A stretch of DNA of 64,000 nucleotides from Ectothiorhodospira shaposhnikovii (GTDB lineage: Bacteria; Pseudomonadota; Gammaproteobacteria; Ectothiorhodospirales; Ectothiorhodospiraceae): contig NZ_JAJMLZ010000003.1 of assembly GCF_022227765.1 (NCBI RefSeq), forward strand, positions 1 to 64,000, given 5' to 3'. This document shows positions 37,981-47,422 of this stretch, in pieces. Below the pieces are notes generated by a model. That model was not told the origin of the DNA. It did not search any database and worked only from the letters and a program-made list of their open reading frames with translations. The stretch's first letter is position 1, and each line of letters opens with the position of its first letter. The translations under genes were made by a program, and so were the position numbers.

Positions 37981-39083
37981 AAACGATGACGCGTAAAACG
38001 ACGACAGTGGCGGCCCTTGCCGGTGCCGCACTCCTGATGACCGGCTGCGAACTGCCGATCGGGATCGAAACCGAACAGACCGGTTATCGCGGTCTGGGTA
38101 TGGAGCAGGTAACCAAGCGCCATCTGGAAGCCATGAAGCGTAGCGGCATGGAAATTCCGGAGCCTGAGCGTCCCGCGGCTGCCGCCGGTCCCCGTGCCGG
38201 TGACATCTACGAGAACGTGAAGGTGCTGGGTGACCTGAACATCTCCGAGTTCAACCGTCTGATGAACGCCATCACCGCATGGGTGGCACCGGAGGAAGGT
38301 TGTAACTACTGCCATACGCCGGGCAACTTCGCCGACGAAAATGTCTACACGAAGATTGTCTCCCGGCGCATGCTGGAGATGACCTACACCATCAACCAGG
38401 AATGGACCGCCCACGTGGGTGAGACCGGTGTGACCTGCTACACCTGTCACATGGGCAATCCGGTGCCGGAAAATATCTGGTATGAGGACCCGGGCTTCAA
38501 GCAGGCCGGTGGCTTTGCCGCCAGCCGTATGGGTCAGAACTTGGCCGGTACCAACGTGGCTTCCGCCTCGCTGCCGAATGATGTCTTCACGCCCTTCCTG
38601 CAGGGTGATGAGCCGAAGAACATTCGCGTGACGCCGCGGACCTCGTTGCCGATGGGTGACAATCCGTACAACCTGGTGGACGCCGAGTGGGTGCATGGTC
38701 TCATGATCCACTTCTCGGTGGCCCTGGGTGCCAACTGCACCACCTGCCACAACACGAACAACTTCCCGGAATGGCAGACCAGCCCTCCGCAGCGTGTGAC
38801 GGCATGGCACGGCATCGAGATGGTTCGGGCACTGAACAATCAGTACCTGAATCCGCTGCAGCCCGAGTATCCGGATTACCGTCTGGGTCCCACGGGTGAC
38901 GCGCCCAAGACCAACTGCGCCACCTGCCACAACGGTCTGCAGTTGCCGCTGGATCGTGCACAGATGCTGAAGGATTATCCGGAACTGAACCGGGTGAACC
39001 ACCGCGGCGCTCAGCCCGCGGCTACCACCAGCGCTGCTGCTGAAACTGCCGGTGACGCAGATGCGGAGGCTGTCGAAGGGTAA
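37977..39083 (+). CDS. pufC: Tetraheme reaction-centre cytochrome c subunit
   Basis: The ATG overlapping the pufM stop gives 368 aa. A lipoprotein signal ends in LMTGC (Cys24 lipidated). Four heme motifs are present: CNYCH (109-113), CYTCH (154-158), CTTCH (254-258) and CATCH (314-318), with Met/His axial ligands upstream of each. It re-reduces the photo-oxidised special pair from periplasmic cytochrome or HiPIP. The last ~40 residues are Ala/Thr/Glu-rich. Confidence 0.97.
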   Translation: MKTMTRKTTTVAALAGAALLMTGCELPIGIETEQTGYRGLGMEQVTKRHLEAMKRSGMEIPEPERPAAAAGPRAGDIYENVKVLGDLNISEFNRLMNAITAWVAPEEGCNYCHTPGNFADENVYTKIVSRRMLEMTYTINQEWTAHVGETGVTCYTCHMGNPVPENIWYEDPGFKQAGGFAASRMGQNLAGTNVASASLPNDVFTPFLQGDEPKNIRVTPRTSLPMGDNPYNLVDAEWVHGLMIHFSVALGANCTTCHNTNNFPEWQTSPPQRVTAWHGIEMVRALNNQYLNPLQPEYPDYRLGPTGDAPKTNCATCHNGLQLPLDRAQMLKDYPELNRVNHRGAQPAATTSAAAETAGDADAEAVEG

Positions 39084-39127
39084 GTTCTTCGTACCTCTCG
39101 GCTGAATGACCCGGATGGAACCGGGTG

Positions 39128-39155
39128 AACAGGGGACCTTCGGGTCCCCTGTTTC
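39128..39155 (+). terminator. Strong terminator of the puf operon
   Basis: AACAGGGGACC pairs with GGTCCCCTGTT around a TTCG tetraloop, followed by TTCGTTTG. The UUCG loop with a GC-rich stem is very stable. Confidence 0.9.
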
Positions 39156-39275
39156 GTTTGCGCGGAAATGGGTGCAAGGCGTCATGGCTTTGTGTATGTT
39201 GCTAGCGGCTTGAAGCGGTTTTCCGCTCTGGTAGCCTTGACGCTTGGTGGCCCATGGGCCTTGAGAGGAACAGCA

Positions 39276-40328
39276 GTGGTCGGAAATCGAGGGTTCGGGA
39301 TTGATGGCTTCACCACCTGGCATTGGCTGCTGGGTGCCGCTGCAATGGTGATCGTGCTGGGGGGGCTCAAGACGGTCAGCCATATTCTTACCCCGTTCTT
39401 GATGGCGGCTTTCCTGGCCATCATCTGCGCCCCTCCCTTGACCTGGATGCAGCGTCGTGGCGTGCCGGGGGCGCTGGCGGTTCTTATCCTGTTCTCCGTC
39501 GTGGGCTTTACCTTCTTTCTGTTGTTTCTCGCGCTCAGGGATGCGGCGGAAAGCCTTGCCGTCCAGGCCCCGCTATACCAGACACGCCTGACAGGCTGGC
39601 TGGAGCATCTGCGGGCGATGGCCGAGGCCCGCGGCCTGCCGGAGGATCTGCTACCGGAAAAACCGGCCTTGCCTGCTACCGCAACCATCACCAATGCAGC
39701 CAGGGCCATCGCCGGGGGAGTGGGGCAATTCACGGCCAGTACCTTTCTGGTGCTGCTGGCCTTCATGTTCCTGCTGATGGAAGAGCGGGTTCTGGCGGCC
39801 AAGCTCAATGCGGCCTTCCCGGGGCGTCGGCGTGCCAGGGTGAGAATGCGGCGCTTTTTGCGCTCGGTCTATCATTACCTTGCCATCAAGACCGGTGCCA
39901 GTGTGGCTACCGGTCTGCTGGTGGGTATCGGGCTGAGCCTCATCGGTGTCGACTTCGCCATTCTCTGGGGAATCCTGGCGGGACTGCTCAATTTCATCCC
40001 GACCATAGGCTCGATCATTGCCGCGGCCCCGGCGGTGCTGATTGCCCTGCTGGGCATGGGGATGACGGAGGCGGTGCTGGTTCTGATCCTCTATGTGGTG
40101 GTCAACGTGGGCATCGGCAGCATACTCGAACCCAAGTTCATGGGGCGTACCCTGGGTCTGTCACCACTGGTGGTGCTGGTATCCTTGTTGGTCTGGGGAT
40201 GGGTATTCGGGCCGGTGGGCATGTTGTTATCCATTCCCCTGACCATGATTGCCAAGCTGGCATTGGAGTCCAAGCCGGACACGCGCTGGATTGGTATCCT
40301 CATGAGTGATCGGCCCAGAGGGAGCTAG
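39276..40328 (+). CDS. AI-2E-family (PerM/UPF0118) membrane protein
   Basis: The GTG at 39276 with AGAGGA 6 bp upstream gives 350 aa; upstream extension is non-homologous. About eight helices are visible, with the family's long central soluble part (~residues 100-170) and the C-terminal ILWGILAGLLNFIPTIGSIIAAAPA (first part ~residues 228-247) and LVSLLVWGWVFGPVGMLLSIPL. The family covers putative exporters including TqsA and Na+/H+ antiporters, so function is open. It lies between puf and manC, not obviously in either unit. Confidence 0.85.
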   Translation: MVGNRGFGIDGFTTWHWLLGAAAMVIVLGGLKTVSHILTPFLMAAFLAIICAPPLTWMQRRGVPGALAVLILFSVVGFTFFLLFLALRDAAESLAVQAPLYQTRLTGWLEHLRAMAEARGLPEDLLPEKPALPATATITNAARAIAGGVGQFTASTFLVLLAFMFLLMEERVLAAKLNAAFPGRRRARVRMRRFLRSVYHYLAIKTGASVATGLLVGIGLSLIGVDFAILWGILAGLLNFIPTIGSIIAAAPAVLIALLGMGMTEAVLVLILYVVVNVGIGSILEPKFMGRTLGLSPLVVLVSLLVWGWVFGPVGMLLSIPLTMIAKLALESKPDTRWIGILMSDRPRGS

Positions 40329-40374
40329 CCACGTCCGTGGCCGGCTCGGGACATGCTTTTCAGGAGATCCGGAT

Positions 40375-41787
40375 TTGATTCCCTTGATACTTTCAGGCGG
40401 TGCGGGTACGCGGCTCTGGCCCATGTCGCGCCAGCTTTTTCCCAAGCAGTTTCTGCCCTTGGCTGAACCGCAAAGAACCCTGCTGCAGGCGACCCTGGAG
40501 CGTCTGCCCCAGGGGGATGATCTGGGCCGGCCGGTGGTGGTCTGCAACGAGGATCACCGCTTTCTGGTCGCCGAACAACTGCGCGCCATGGGGGTGCAAC
40601 CGGCACGGATCATTCTGGAGCCCATGGGACGCAACACGGCACCGGCGGTGGCGCTGGCCGCGTTGGAACAGGTGCAGGACGGTGCGGACCCTGTGTTGCT
40701 GGTGATGCCGGCGGATCATGTGATCGCGGATGTGGAAGCCTTTCGCCGTGCGTTGTCGACGGCCCGTGTGAGGGCGGAAACCGGCGATCTGGTCACCTTC
40801 GGCATTGTCCCCACCGAGCCCCATACCGGCTATGGCTATATCCGTGCCGGTATCGGGACGGAAGAGGAGGGGGCCTTGCCGGTGCTGGAATTCGTGGAAA
40901 AACCGGATCAGCAGACGGCGGAAGGTTATCTTGCCGGCGGCGACTATTTCTGGAACAGCGGCATGTTCGTATTCCGGGCCTCGGTGTTTTTGCAGGAACT
41001 GGAGACTCACGCACCGGACATTCTTGTCGCCTGCCGCAAGGCACTGGAATCCGCCCGGGCGGACATGGACTTCCTGCGGGTTGACCGGGACGCCTTTGCC
41101 GCCTGCCGCGGCGATTCCATCGACTATGCGGTGATGGAAAAGACCGGGCGGGCCGTGGTGGTGCCGCTGCGGGCCGGCTGGAGCGACGTGGGTTCCTGGG
41201 CCTCCCTGTGGGCGGTGGGGGAGAGGGATGCCGACGGCAATCTGGCCCAAGGAGACGTCATCACCGTGGGGGCCAGGAATTGCTATGTCCACGGCAATCA
41301 GCGTCTGGTGGCCGCCGTGGGCGTGGAAGACCTGGTGATCGTGGAAACGGCGGACGCAGTGTTGGTGATGCACAAGGACCGCGATCAGGAAGTCAAGGAA
41401 GTGGTGGCGCGGCTCAAGTCCCGTGGTCGTGAAGAGGCGGATATTCACCGCTGCGTGGCTCGGCCCTGGGGCACCTATGAGCGCATTGATGCCTCGGATC
41501 GTTTTCAGGTCAAGCGCATCACGGTCAAGCCGGGACAGACCCTGTCGCTGCAGATGCATTATCACCGGGCCGAGCACTGGATCGTGGTGCGGGGCACGGC
41601 GCGGATCACCCGGGGGGAGGAGGTGTTCGTGCTCACGGAGAACCAGTCCACCTTCATCCCCCTGGGTGTCACCCATCGCCTGGAGAACCCGGGCAGGATT
41701 CCCCTGGAGCTGATCGAGGTGCAGTCGGGAAGCTACCTGGGGGAGGATGACATCGTCCGCTTCCAGGACACCTACGGTCGCAGTTGA
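40375..41787 (+). CDS. manC: Mannose-1-phosphate guanylyltransferase/mannose-6-phosphate isomerase
   Basis: The TTG at 40375, 8 bp after AGGAG, gives 470 aa starting at the nucleotidyltransferase motif ILSGGAGTRLWPMSR. The pyrophosphorylase part includes FVEKP and YFWNSGMFVF. The C-terminal cupin (~residues 365-465) carries RPWGTYE, QMHYHRAEHWIVVRGTA and TFIPLGVTHRLENPG of type II phosphomannose isomerases. It makes GDP-mannose for surface polysaccharide. No other polysaccharide gene is adjacent. Confidence 0.93.
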   Translation: MIPLILSGGAGTRLWPMSRQLFPKQFLPLAEPQRTLLQATLERLPQGDDLGRPVVVCNEDHRFLVAEQLRAMGVQPARIILEPMGRNTAPAVALAALEQVQDGADPVLLVMPADHVIADVEAFRRALSTARVRAETGDLVTFGIVPTEPHTGYGYIRAGIGTEEEGALPVLEFVEKPDQQTAEGYLAGGDYFWNSGMFVFRASVFLQELETHAPDILVACRKALESARADMDFLRVDRDAFAACRGDSIDYAVMEKTGRAVVVPLRAGWSDVGSWASLWAVGERDADGNLAQGDVITVGARNCYVHGNQRLVAAVGVEDLVIVETADAVLVMHKDRDQEVKEVVARLKSRGREEADIHRCVARPWGTYERIDASDRFQVKRITVKPGQTLSLQMHYHRAEHWIVVRGTARITRGEEVFVLTENQSTFIPLGVTHRLENPGRIPLELIEVQSGSYLGEDDIVRFQDTYGRS

Positions 41788-41805
41788 GTCGGCGAGGGCG
41801 CCGCC

Positions 41806-44800
41806 TCAGGCGGCATCCTGCTTCGGGTTCAGTGCGTTCACCAGTCTCAGCACCGCCTGCACCCGCTGTTCCAGGGTTTCCATCGGCTCGAAGAACCTGA
41901 GCTTGTCGGGGCCGTCGAGCCGATAACCCTGGGGATTGGACTGGATCAGGCGGATGACGTCGGCGGGATCCACGGCCGGGTCCGGATGAAAGAGCACTCG
42001 TCCGCCCTGGGGACCCAGTTCCAGCTTGCGCACCCCCAGCGGCTGCAGTTTGAGCTTGAGCCGGGTGGCCTCCACCAGGTTTTTTGCCTGGGGCGGGAAC
42101 AGCCCGAAGCGGTCGATCATTTCCACTTCCATTTCCCGTAGCTGTGCCTCGTCCCGGCAGCTGGCCAACCGCTTGTAGAGGATCAGGCGGCCGTGGACAT
42201 CCGGCACGTAATCGTCCGGCAGCAGGGCCGGCAGACCCAGGTCCACCTCGGTGGTGTCGCCGGTCGAGGTTTCCAGGTCCGGGACCTTGCCTTCCTTGAG
42301 GGCCTTCACCGCCCGTTCCAGCAGTTCGTTGTAGAGGGTGAAGCCGATTTCCTGGATCTGGCCGCTCTGTTCATCACCCAGCAGTTCCCCCGCTCCCCGG
42401 ATTTCCAGGTCATGGCTGGCCAGGGTGAAGCCCACGCCCAGGTCTTCCAGGGATTCGATGGCTTCCAGGCGCTTGACGGCATCCGGTGTCATGCCGGAGG
42501 GGGGGGGTGTGATGAGATAGGCATAGGCCCGGTGGTGACTGCGCCCGACACGGCCCCTGAGCTGGTGCAGCTGGGACAGCCCCAGCTTGTCCGCACGGTC
42601 CATGATGATGGTGTTGGCCGTGGGCACGTCGATGCCGGTCTCGATGATGGTGGTACACACCAGGATGTTATAGCGCCGGTGGTAGAAGTCGAGCATCACC
42701 TGTTCCAGTTCCTTCTCCCGCATCTGTCCATGGGCGATGCCGATGCTGGCGGAAGGGAGCAGTTCCGCCAGTTCGCGGGCGGCCTTGTCAATGGTGTCCA
42801 CCTGGTTGTGCAGGTAGTAGACCTGACCGCCGCGCCGGATCTCGCGTAGGCAGGCCTCCTGGATCAGGGCATCGTTGCGCTGGCTGACGAAGGTCTTGAT
42901 GGCCAGTCGTTCTTCCGGCGGGGTGGCGATGATGGACAGATCCCTGAGTCCCGACAGGGCCATATTGAGGGTGCGTGGGATGGGGGTGGCGGTGAGTGTG
43001 AGCATGTCCACCTCGGCCCGCAGGGCCTTGAGCCGCTCCTTGTGTCGCACCCCGAAACGCTGTTCCTCGTCGATGATCACCAGCCCCAGGTTCTTGAACT
43101 TGAGATTGCCTTGGATCAGCTTGTGGGTGCCGATGACGATATCCACGCGCCCGTCTTCCAGGCCTTCCATCACCGCTTGCTGCTGTTTCTGGGAACGGAA
43201 CCGGGACATGGACTCGATGCGGATGGGCCAGTCGGCGAAACGGTCGCGGAAATTCTGGTCGTGCTGCTGGGCCAGTAGGGTGGTGGGTACCAGCACCGCC
43301 ACCTGCTTGCCGTCCTGGACCGCAACGAAGGCGGCACGCATGGCCACCTCGGTCTTGCCGAAGCCCACGTCACCGCAGACCACCCGGTCCATGGGGCGCT
43401 CGGACGCCATGTCCGCCAGCACGGCCTCGATGGCGGACAACTGGTCCGGGGTTTCCTCGAACGGGAAGGCGGCGGCAAAGGCCGCGTACTCATCGCCATG
43501 GGGCTGGTAGGCGTGCCCCTTGCGGGCGGCCCGCCGGGCATAGATGTCCAATAGTTCCGCCGCCACGTCCCGGGCCTTTTCCGCCGCCTTGCGGCGGGCT
43601 TTGGCCCAGGTATCCGTACCCAGCTTGTGCAGCGGGGCATGCTCCGGATCGGAACCGGTGTAACGGCTGATCAGGTGCAGGGAGGAGACGGGTACATACA
43701 GCTTGTCACCGCCGGCATATTCCAGGGTGAGAAACTCGGTTTCCTGGCCGCCGACGGTGAGTTTCTGCAGGCCCAGATAACGGCCCACGCCGTTGTCCTC
43801 ATGGACCACGGGTGCGCCGGGGTGCAGGTCCGTCAGATTGCGGATGACCGCATCCGCGTCCCGGGTGGGGCGATGACGGCGCCGTTCCTGGCGGACCCGC
43901 CGGCCGAACAGGCTGGATTCGGTCAGGATGGCCAGACCGGACTGGGGCAGATACAGGCCGTCATCCAGCGGCGCCACGGTCATGCACAGGGGCTGCTCCG
44001 CGGCAAGGAAGGCCTGCCAGGAATCCACCGGGGTGGGCAGAATGCCGAAGGGGCGCAGGGTGTCCAGCAGCACTTCCCGTCGTCCGGCGGATTCGGCGGT
44101 GAACAGGACGCGTCCGCTAAAACCCTCCAGAAACCGTTGCAGGCCCTGGGCGGGCTCGTTCTGGCGGGGATGAATCCGCAGGTCGGGCAGGGCTGCGGTT
44201 TCCATGTTGCACAGGCCCGCGCCGGTATCGGGCAGTGCCATGGCCTGGATCTGCAGATGCCGGCCCCGTGCCCATTGCCGGGACAGGGTTTCCGGGTCCA
44301 GGAACAGGCTGTCGGGGGGGAGCAGGGGGCGTTCCCGGTCATGGCGACGTTGCTCATGGCGATGGGCCACCTGATCGGCAAAGCCCCGGGCCGCCGTGTC
44401 CGTGTCGCCTGCCTGGATGAACAGGGTATTGTCGGGCAGGTAGTCGAACAGGGTCTCGGTGTGGTCGAAGAACAGGGGCAGGTAGTATTCGATCCCCGCC
44501 GGGGCGGCCCCCTGGCTGACCTCCCGATAGATCAGGCTGGCCTGGGGGTCGCCTTCAATGAGGGTGCGATAGCGTTGGCGAAAACCCTTGATGCCGGCTT
44601 CGTTGAGAGGGAACTCATGGGCGGGCAAGAGACGCACCTGCATGACCGTGTCCCGGGAGCGCTGGGTTTCCGGGTCGAAGGTGCGGATGGACTCGATCTC
44701 GTCATCCATCAGGTCGATGCGATAAGGCACCTCGCTGCCCATGGGAAACACGTCCAGCAGGGCACCCCGGACCGTATATTCACCATGCTCCATCACTTGG

Positions 44801-45282
44801 TTCACATGCCGGTAACCCGCCTCTTCAAAGCCGCTTCGGAGCTGATCCCGGTCGATGCGTTCTCCCTGGGACAGGAGCAGACACTGGGACTGCAACCAAG
44901 CCTTGGGTGCCAGCCGCTGCATCAGGGTGGTCACCGGGATGATCAGGGCGCCGTGCCGGAGGGAGGGCAACCGGAACAGGGTTTCCAGGCGCCGGGAGAC
45001 GATGTCCTCATGGGGAGAAAAGACATCGTAGGGCAGGGTTTCCCAGTCCGGGAGGGCGAGGATGTCCCGGGTGTCGCCCAGGAAAAAGCCCAGTTCCAGC
45101 TCCAGGCGCTCGGCAGTCTGGGTATCGGGAGTGACCACGACACTCAGGCCCCGGTGCCGTTCCAGGGCGGCGGCCACGGCCAAGCCCAGGGCGGCGCCAT
45201 ACAGCTGCCCCCAGTGGGCACTTTGGTTTTCATGGGGCAGGGCGGGGGGATTGAGGGGGGTGAAGGTCTTTGACTGATCCAT
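41806..45282 (-). CDS. mfd: Transcription-repair coupling factor
   Basis: The 1158-aa protein has the UvrB-homology region (~residues 1-330), the CarD-like RNA polymerase-interacting domain (~480-560, GAPVVHEDNGVGRYLG), and the RecG-like helicase motor with Walker A CGDVGFGKTEVAMRAAF near 640 and DEEQRFGVRHKE near 745. It ends in the TRCF C-terminal domain. It displaces stalled RNA polymerase and recruits UvrA. It is convergent with manC. Confidence 0.97.
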   Translation of the reverse strand: MDQSKTFTPLNPPALPHENQSAHWGQLYGAALGLAVAAALERHRGLSVVVTPDTQTAERLELELGFFLGDTRDILALPDWETLPYDVFSPHEDIVSRRLETLFRLPSLRHGALIIPVTTLMQRLAPKAWLQSQCLLLSQGERIDRDQLRSGFEEAGYRHVNQVMEHGEYTVRGALLDVFPMGSEVPYRIDLMDDEIESIRTFDPETQRSRDTVMQVRLLPAHEFPLNEAGIKGFRQRYRTLIEGDPQASLIYREVSQGAAPAGIEYYLPLFFDHTETLFDYLPDNTLFIQAGDTDTAARGFADQVAHRHEQRRHDRERPLLPPDSLFLDPETLSRQWARGRHLQIQAMALPDTGAGLCNMETAALPDLRIHPRQNEPAQGLQRFLEGFSGRVLFTAESAGRREVLLDTLRPFGILPTPVDSWQAFLAAEQPLCMTVAPLDDGLYLPQSGLAILTESSLFGRRVRQERRRHRPTRDADAVIRNLTDLHPGAPVVHEDNGVGRYLGLQKLTVGGQETEFLTLEYAGGDKLYVPVSSLHLISRYTGSDPEHAPLHKLGTDTWAKARRKAAEKARDVAAELLDIYARRAARKGHAYQPHGDEYAAFAAAFPFEETPDQLSAIEAVLADMASERPMDRVVCGDVGFGKTEVAMRAAFVAVQDGKQVAVLVPTTLLAQQHDQNFRDRFADWPIRIESMSRFRSQKQQQAVMEGLEDGRVDIVIGTHKLIQGNLKFKNLGLVIIDEEQRFGVRHKERLKALRAEVDMLTLTATPIPRTLNMALSGLRDLSIIATPPEERLAIKTFVSQRNDALIQEACLREIRRGGQVYYLHNQVDTIDKAARELAELLPSASIGIAHGQMREKELEQVMLDFYHRRYNILVCTTIIETGIDVPTANTIIMDRADKLGLSQLHQLRGRVGRSHHRAYAYLITPPPSGMTPDAVKRLEAIESLEDLGVGFTLASHDLEIRGAGELLGDEQSGQIQEIGFTLYNELLERAVKALKEGKVPDLETSTGDTTEVDLGLPALLPDDYVPDVHGRLILYKRLASCRDEAQLREMEVEMIDRFGLFPPQAKNLVEATRLKLKLQPLGVRKLELGPQGGRVLFHPDPAVDPADVIRLIQSNPQGYRLDGPDKLRFFEPMETLEQRVQAVLRLVNALNPKQDAA

Positions 45283-45361
45283 CCTGACTGCGGCCCGGCG
45301 GCTTCATTGACGAGCGCAGATTATACCCGGATGGGCAGGGGGTGTCGGCAGGCGGGGAAGA

Positions 45362-45386
45362 ACTGCCCCGCCAATGGCGGGGCAGT
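45362..45386 (-). terminator. Hairpin between the DUF2892 gene and mfd
   Basis: ACTGCCCCGCC pairs with GGCGGGGCAGT around AAT. It has no clear T-run on the minus strand, so it may be an attenuator or stability hairpin. Confidence 0.5.
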
Positions 45387-45392
45387 GACGGC

Positions 45393-45599
45393 TCAGGAGG
45401 ATTCCTTGTCGTCGGTTCTGATGTTGAGCAGGGTGTAGGCAGGGCACCAGCTCATGAGGGCGCTGGCCAGCGGGATCAGACCCAGCCAGCCCCAGGGGGT
45501 CTGAGGGCCGACAAAGACGAGGGCAATCAGCCCCAGGCCGACCACGATGCGGATCATGCGATCAGTGGAACCCATATTCTTCAGTTCTTCCAGATTCAT
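45393..45599 (-). CDS. DUF2892-type small membrane protein
   Basis: The 68-aa protein has an amphipathic start (MNLEELKNMGSTDRMIRIVVG), two short hydrophobic helices and a WCPAYTLLNI motif, as in DUF2892/YgaP-C-type proteins. The WCPAY Cys is conserved in the family. The function is unknown; some relatives are fused to rhodanese domains. It ends in an acidic DDKESS tail. GAGGAG lies upstream of the ATG. Confidence 0.85.
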   Translation of the reverse strand: MNLEELKNMGSTDRMIRIVVGLGLIALVFVGPQTPWGWLGLIPLASALMSWCPAYTLLNIRTDDKESS

Positions 45600-45707
45600 G
45601 CGGTGTGCTCCTCGGGTTGGATAACAGCTTAAATCATAGCGGTTACAGGGTTATTCTGATTGACTAGGGGCAGGGTTTTTGGGATTCATTCTCCTTTGAT
45701 TACGGGA

Positions 45708-46583
45708 TTAGTCCCTGTAACGTTTCAGAAGATCCCCATAGGCATCGATCCGTCGGTCCCGCAGATACGGCCAGATTCGCCGTACCGCCTCGCTGCGGGC
45801 CTTGTCGATATCCACCACCAGTACCTGTTCCTGGCTGTCCGAGGCCTGGGCCAGGAATTCTCCCTGGGGGCCGCAGACGAAGCTGGATCCCCAGAATTGA
45901 CTGCCGGCGGTGACCCCGGACGGATCCGCCTCAAACCCTACCCGGTTGCAGGCCGCCACCGGGATGCCGTTGGCCACCGCATGGGCGCGCTGCACGGTGA
46001 TCCAGGCCTCCCGCTGACGGGCCTGTTCATCGGCCGTGTCGTTGGGGTCCCAGCCGATGGCAGTGGGGTAGATCAGCAGTTCCGCCCCGGCCAGGGCCAT
46101 CAGCCGTGCCGCTTCCGGGAACCACTGATCCCAGCACACCAGCACGCCCAGGCATCCCACTCGGGTGTCCACCGGCTCGAAACCCAGATCCCCCGGCGTG
46201 AAGTAGAACTTCTCGTAATAGCCGGGATCGTCCGGGATATGCATCTTGCGATAGACCCCGGCCAGGCGCCCGTCGCTATCCAGTACTACCGCAGTGTTGT
46301 GGTACAGGCCGGGGGCACGCCGCTCGAACAGAGAGCCGACGATCACCACCCCCAGTTCCGCCGCCACCTCGGACAGGGCCTGGGTGCTGGGACCGGGAAT
46401 CGGCTCGGCCAGGTTGAACAGCTCGGTATCCTCCGTCTGGCAGAAATACAGGCCGGTGTGCAGTTCCTGCAGGATGATGAGTTCGGCCCCTTGGGCGGCG
46501 GCCTCGCGGATGCCCCGCAGGCTTTTGTCCAGGTTGGACCGGGTATCTTCCGTGTTGGAATGCTGGATCAGTGCGATGCGCAT
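45708..46583 (-). CDS. aguB: N-carbamoylputrescine amidase (nitrilase superfamily)
   Basis: The ATG at 46583 gives 291 aa beginning MRIALIQHSN; the frame runs further upstream but that part matches no nitrilase. The catalytic triad is Glu40 (ILQELH), Lys113 (YRKMHIPDD) and Cys150 (VCWDQWFPE). The KMHIPDDPGYYEKFYFTPGD region is characteristic of AguB. It hydrolyses N-carbamoylputrescine to putrescine, CO2 and ammonia. Its usual partner aguA is not adjacent. Confidence 0.9.
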   Translation of the reverse strand: MRIALIQHSNTEDTRSNLDKSLRGIREAAAQGAELIILQELHTGLYFCQTEDTELFNLAEPIPGPSTQALSEVAAELGVVIVGSLFERRAPGLYHNTAVVLDSDGRLAGVYRKMHIPDDPGYYEKFYFTPGDLGFEPVDTRVGCLGVLVCWDQWFPEAARLMALAGAELLIYPTAIGWDPNDTADEQARQREAWITVQRAHAVANGIPVAACNRVGFEADPSGVTAGSQFWGSSFVCGPQGEFLAQASDSQEQVLVVDIDKARSEAVRRIWPYLRDRRIDAYGDLLKRYRD

Positions 46584-46639
46584 GATGAGGTTCTGGGTCG
46601 GTTCAATGGTCGTGGAATGAAGGAAAGGCAAAGCCCGTT

Positions 46640-47083
46640 TCAACTGGAACGCAGGGAGTGCCGGTCCGGTGCGGGCGGCCCCCTGCGGGTCGCCAGGTAA
46701 AAGTGGAAGCAGGCCAGGCAGAGCATGAGCAGACTCATCAGCATGGCGCCCCGGTAGGGACCGAAGAAGATCCATGCCCCCAGCACCAGAAAGGCGATGC
46801 CCGTACTGCCCTGGATGATGAGTTTCTTTACCCGTCCCGCATTCCAGGTGGACATGGTGATGAACCACCAGCCCATGGGCAGGCCGGGAGCGGAGAACAG
46901 CACCACCAGCTGTCGGAAGATCCCCTCCAGATGGCCCAGGGCCAGATGAATGCCGAGGCTGCCGGCCATCAGCAGCAGCACACCGACGGCGGCGATCCGG
47001 TAGCTGGGCTGACGTGAGCGGTACCAGGGGCGTTTGACCGGGGTGTTCATCGGAGTGAAATACCTCAAGGATGTTCTGAGCAA
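46640..47083 (-). CDS. Hypothetical four-helix membrane protein
   Basis: The 147-aa frame (or 136 aa from the ATG at 47050, MNTPVKRPWY) contains four hydrophobic segments (residues ~30-50, 58-78, 92-109, 112-130 of the longer form) and basic ends. I recognise no family. It is on the same strand as aguB, 56 bp upstream, so the two may be co-transcribed. Codon use looks like the neighbours. Which start is used is unclear; neither has a good ribosome site. Confidence 0.6.
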   Translation of the reverse strand: MLRTSLRYFTPMNTPVKRPWYRSRQPSYRIAAVGVLLLMAGSLGIHLALGHLEGIFRQLVVLFSAPGLPMGWWFITMSTWNAGRVKKLIIQGSTGIAFLVLGAWIFFGPYRGAMLMSLLMLCLACFHFYLATRRGPPAPDRHSLRSS

Positions 47084-47422
47084 ACTATTTCGGCATGAAA
47101 ATCGTCATTCCCGCCTCAAAACCGTCATTCCCGCGCAAGCGGGAATCCAGTCACGGGCCCTCCCGCTTTCGCGGGAGTGACGGCAGGTGCGGCCCGGGAA
47201 TCCACCCACCCGCCGATCATTCCGGCACCCGTTTTTCGCAGGAAAGTGACGGGGCCAAGATATTGGTCGATTCCGATGCCGGCTGACAACCGCCACGGGC
47301 CGATCCATACAGTGCCATACACACACATTGGATCAACCGGAGCAAAAAGCGTTCAGAGGCCGGACCTGGACACCTTGATCAGAGATCAAATCTTTGCAAA
47401 ACAGGCCTGCACCATAACCGAA
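47084..47422. repeat. Intergenic region with REP-like palindromes
   Basis: No gene is seen here. ATTCCCGCGCAAGCGGGAAT (47127-47146), CTCCCGCTTTCGCGGGAG (47160-47177) and extra GTCATTCCCGC half sites (47104, 47124) match the repeats at 3.7-3.9 kb and 22.6 kb. The remaining ~230 bp shows nothing I can name. Confidence 0.75.
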
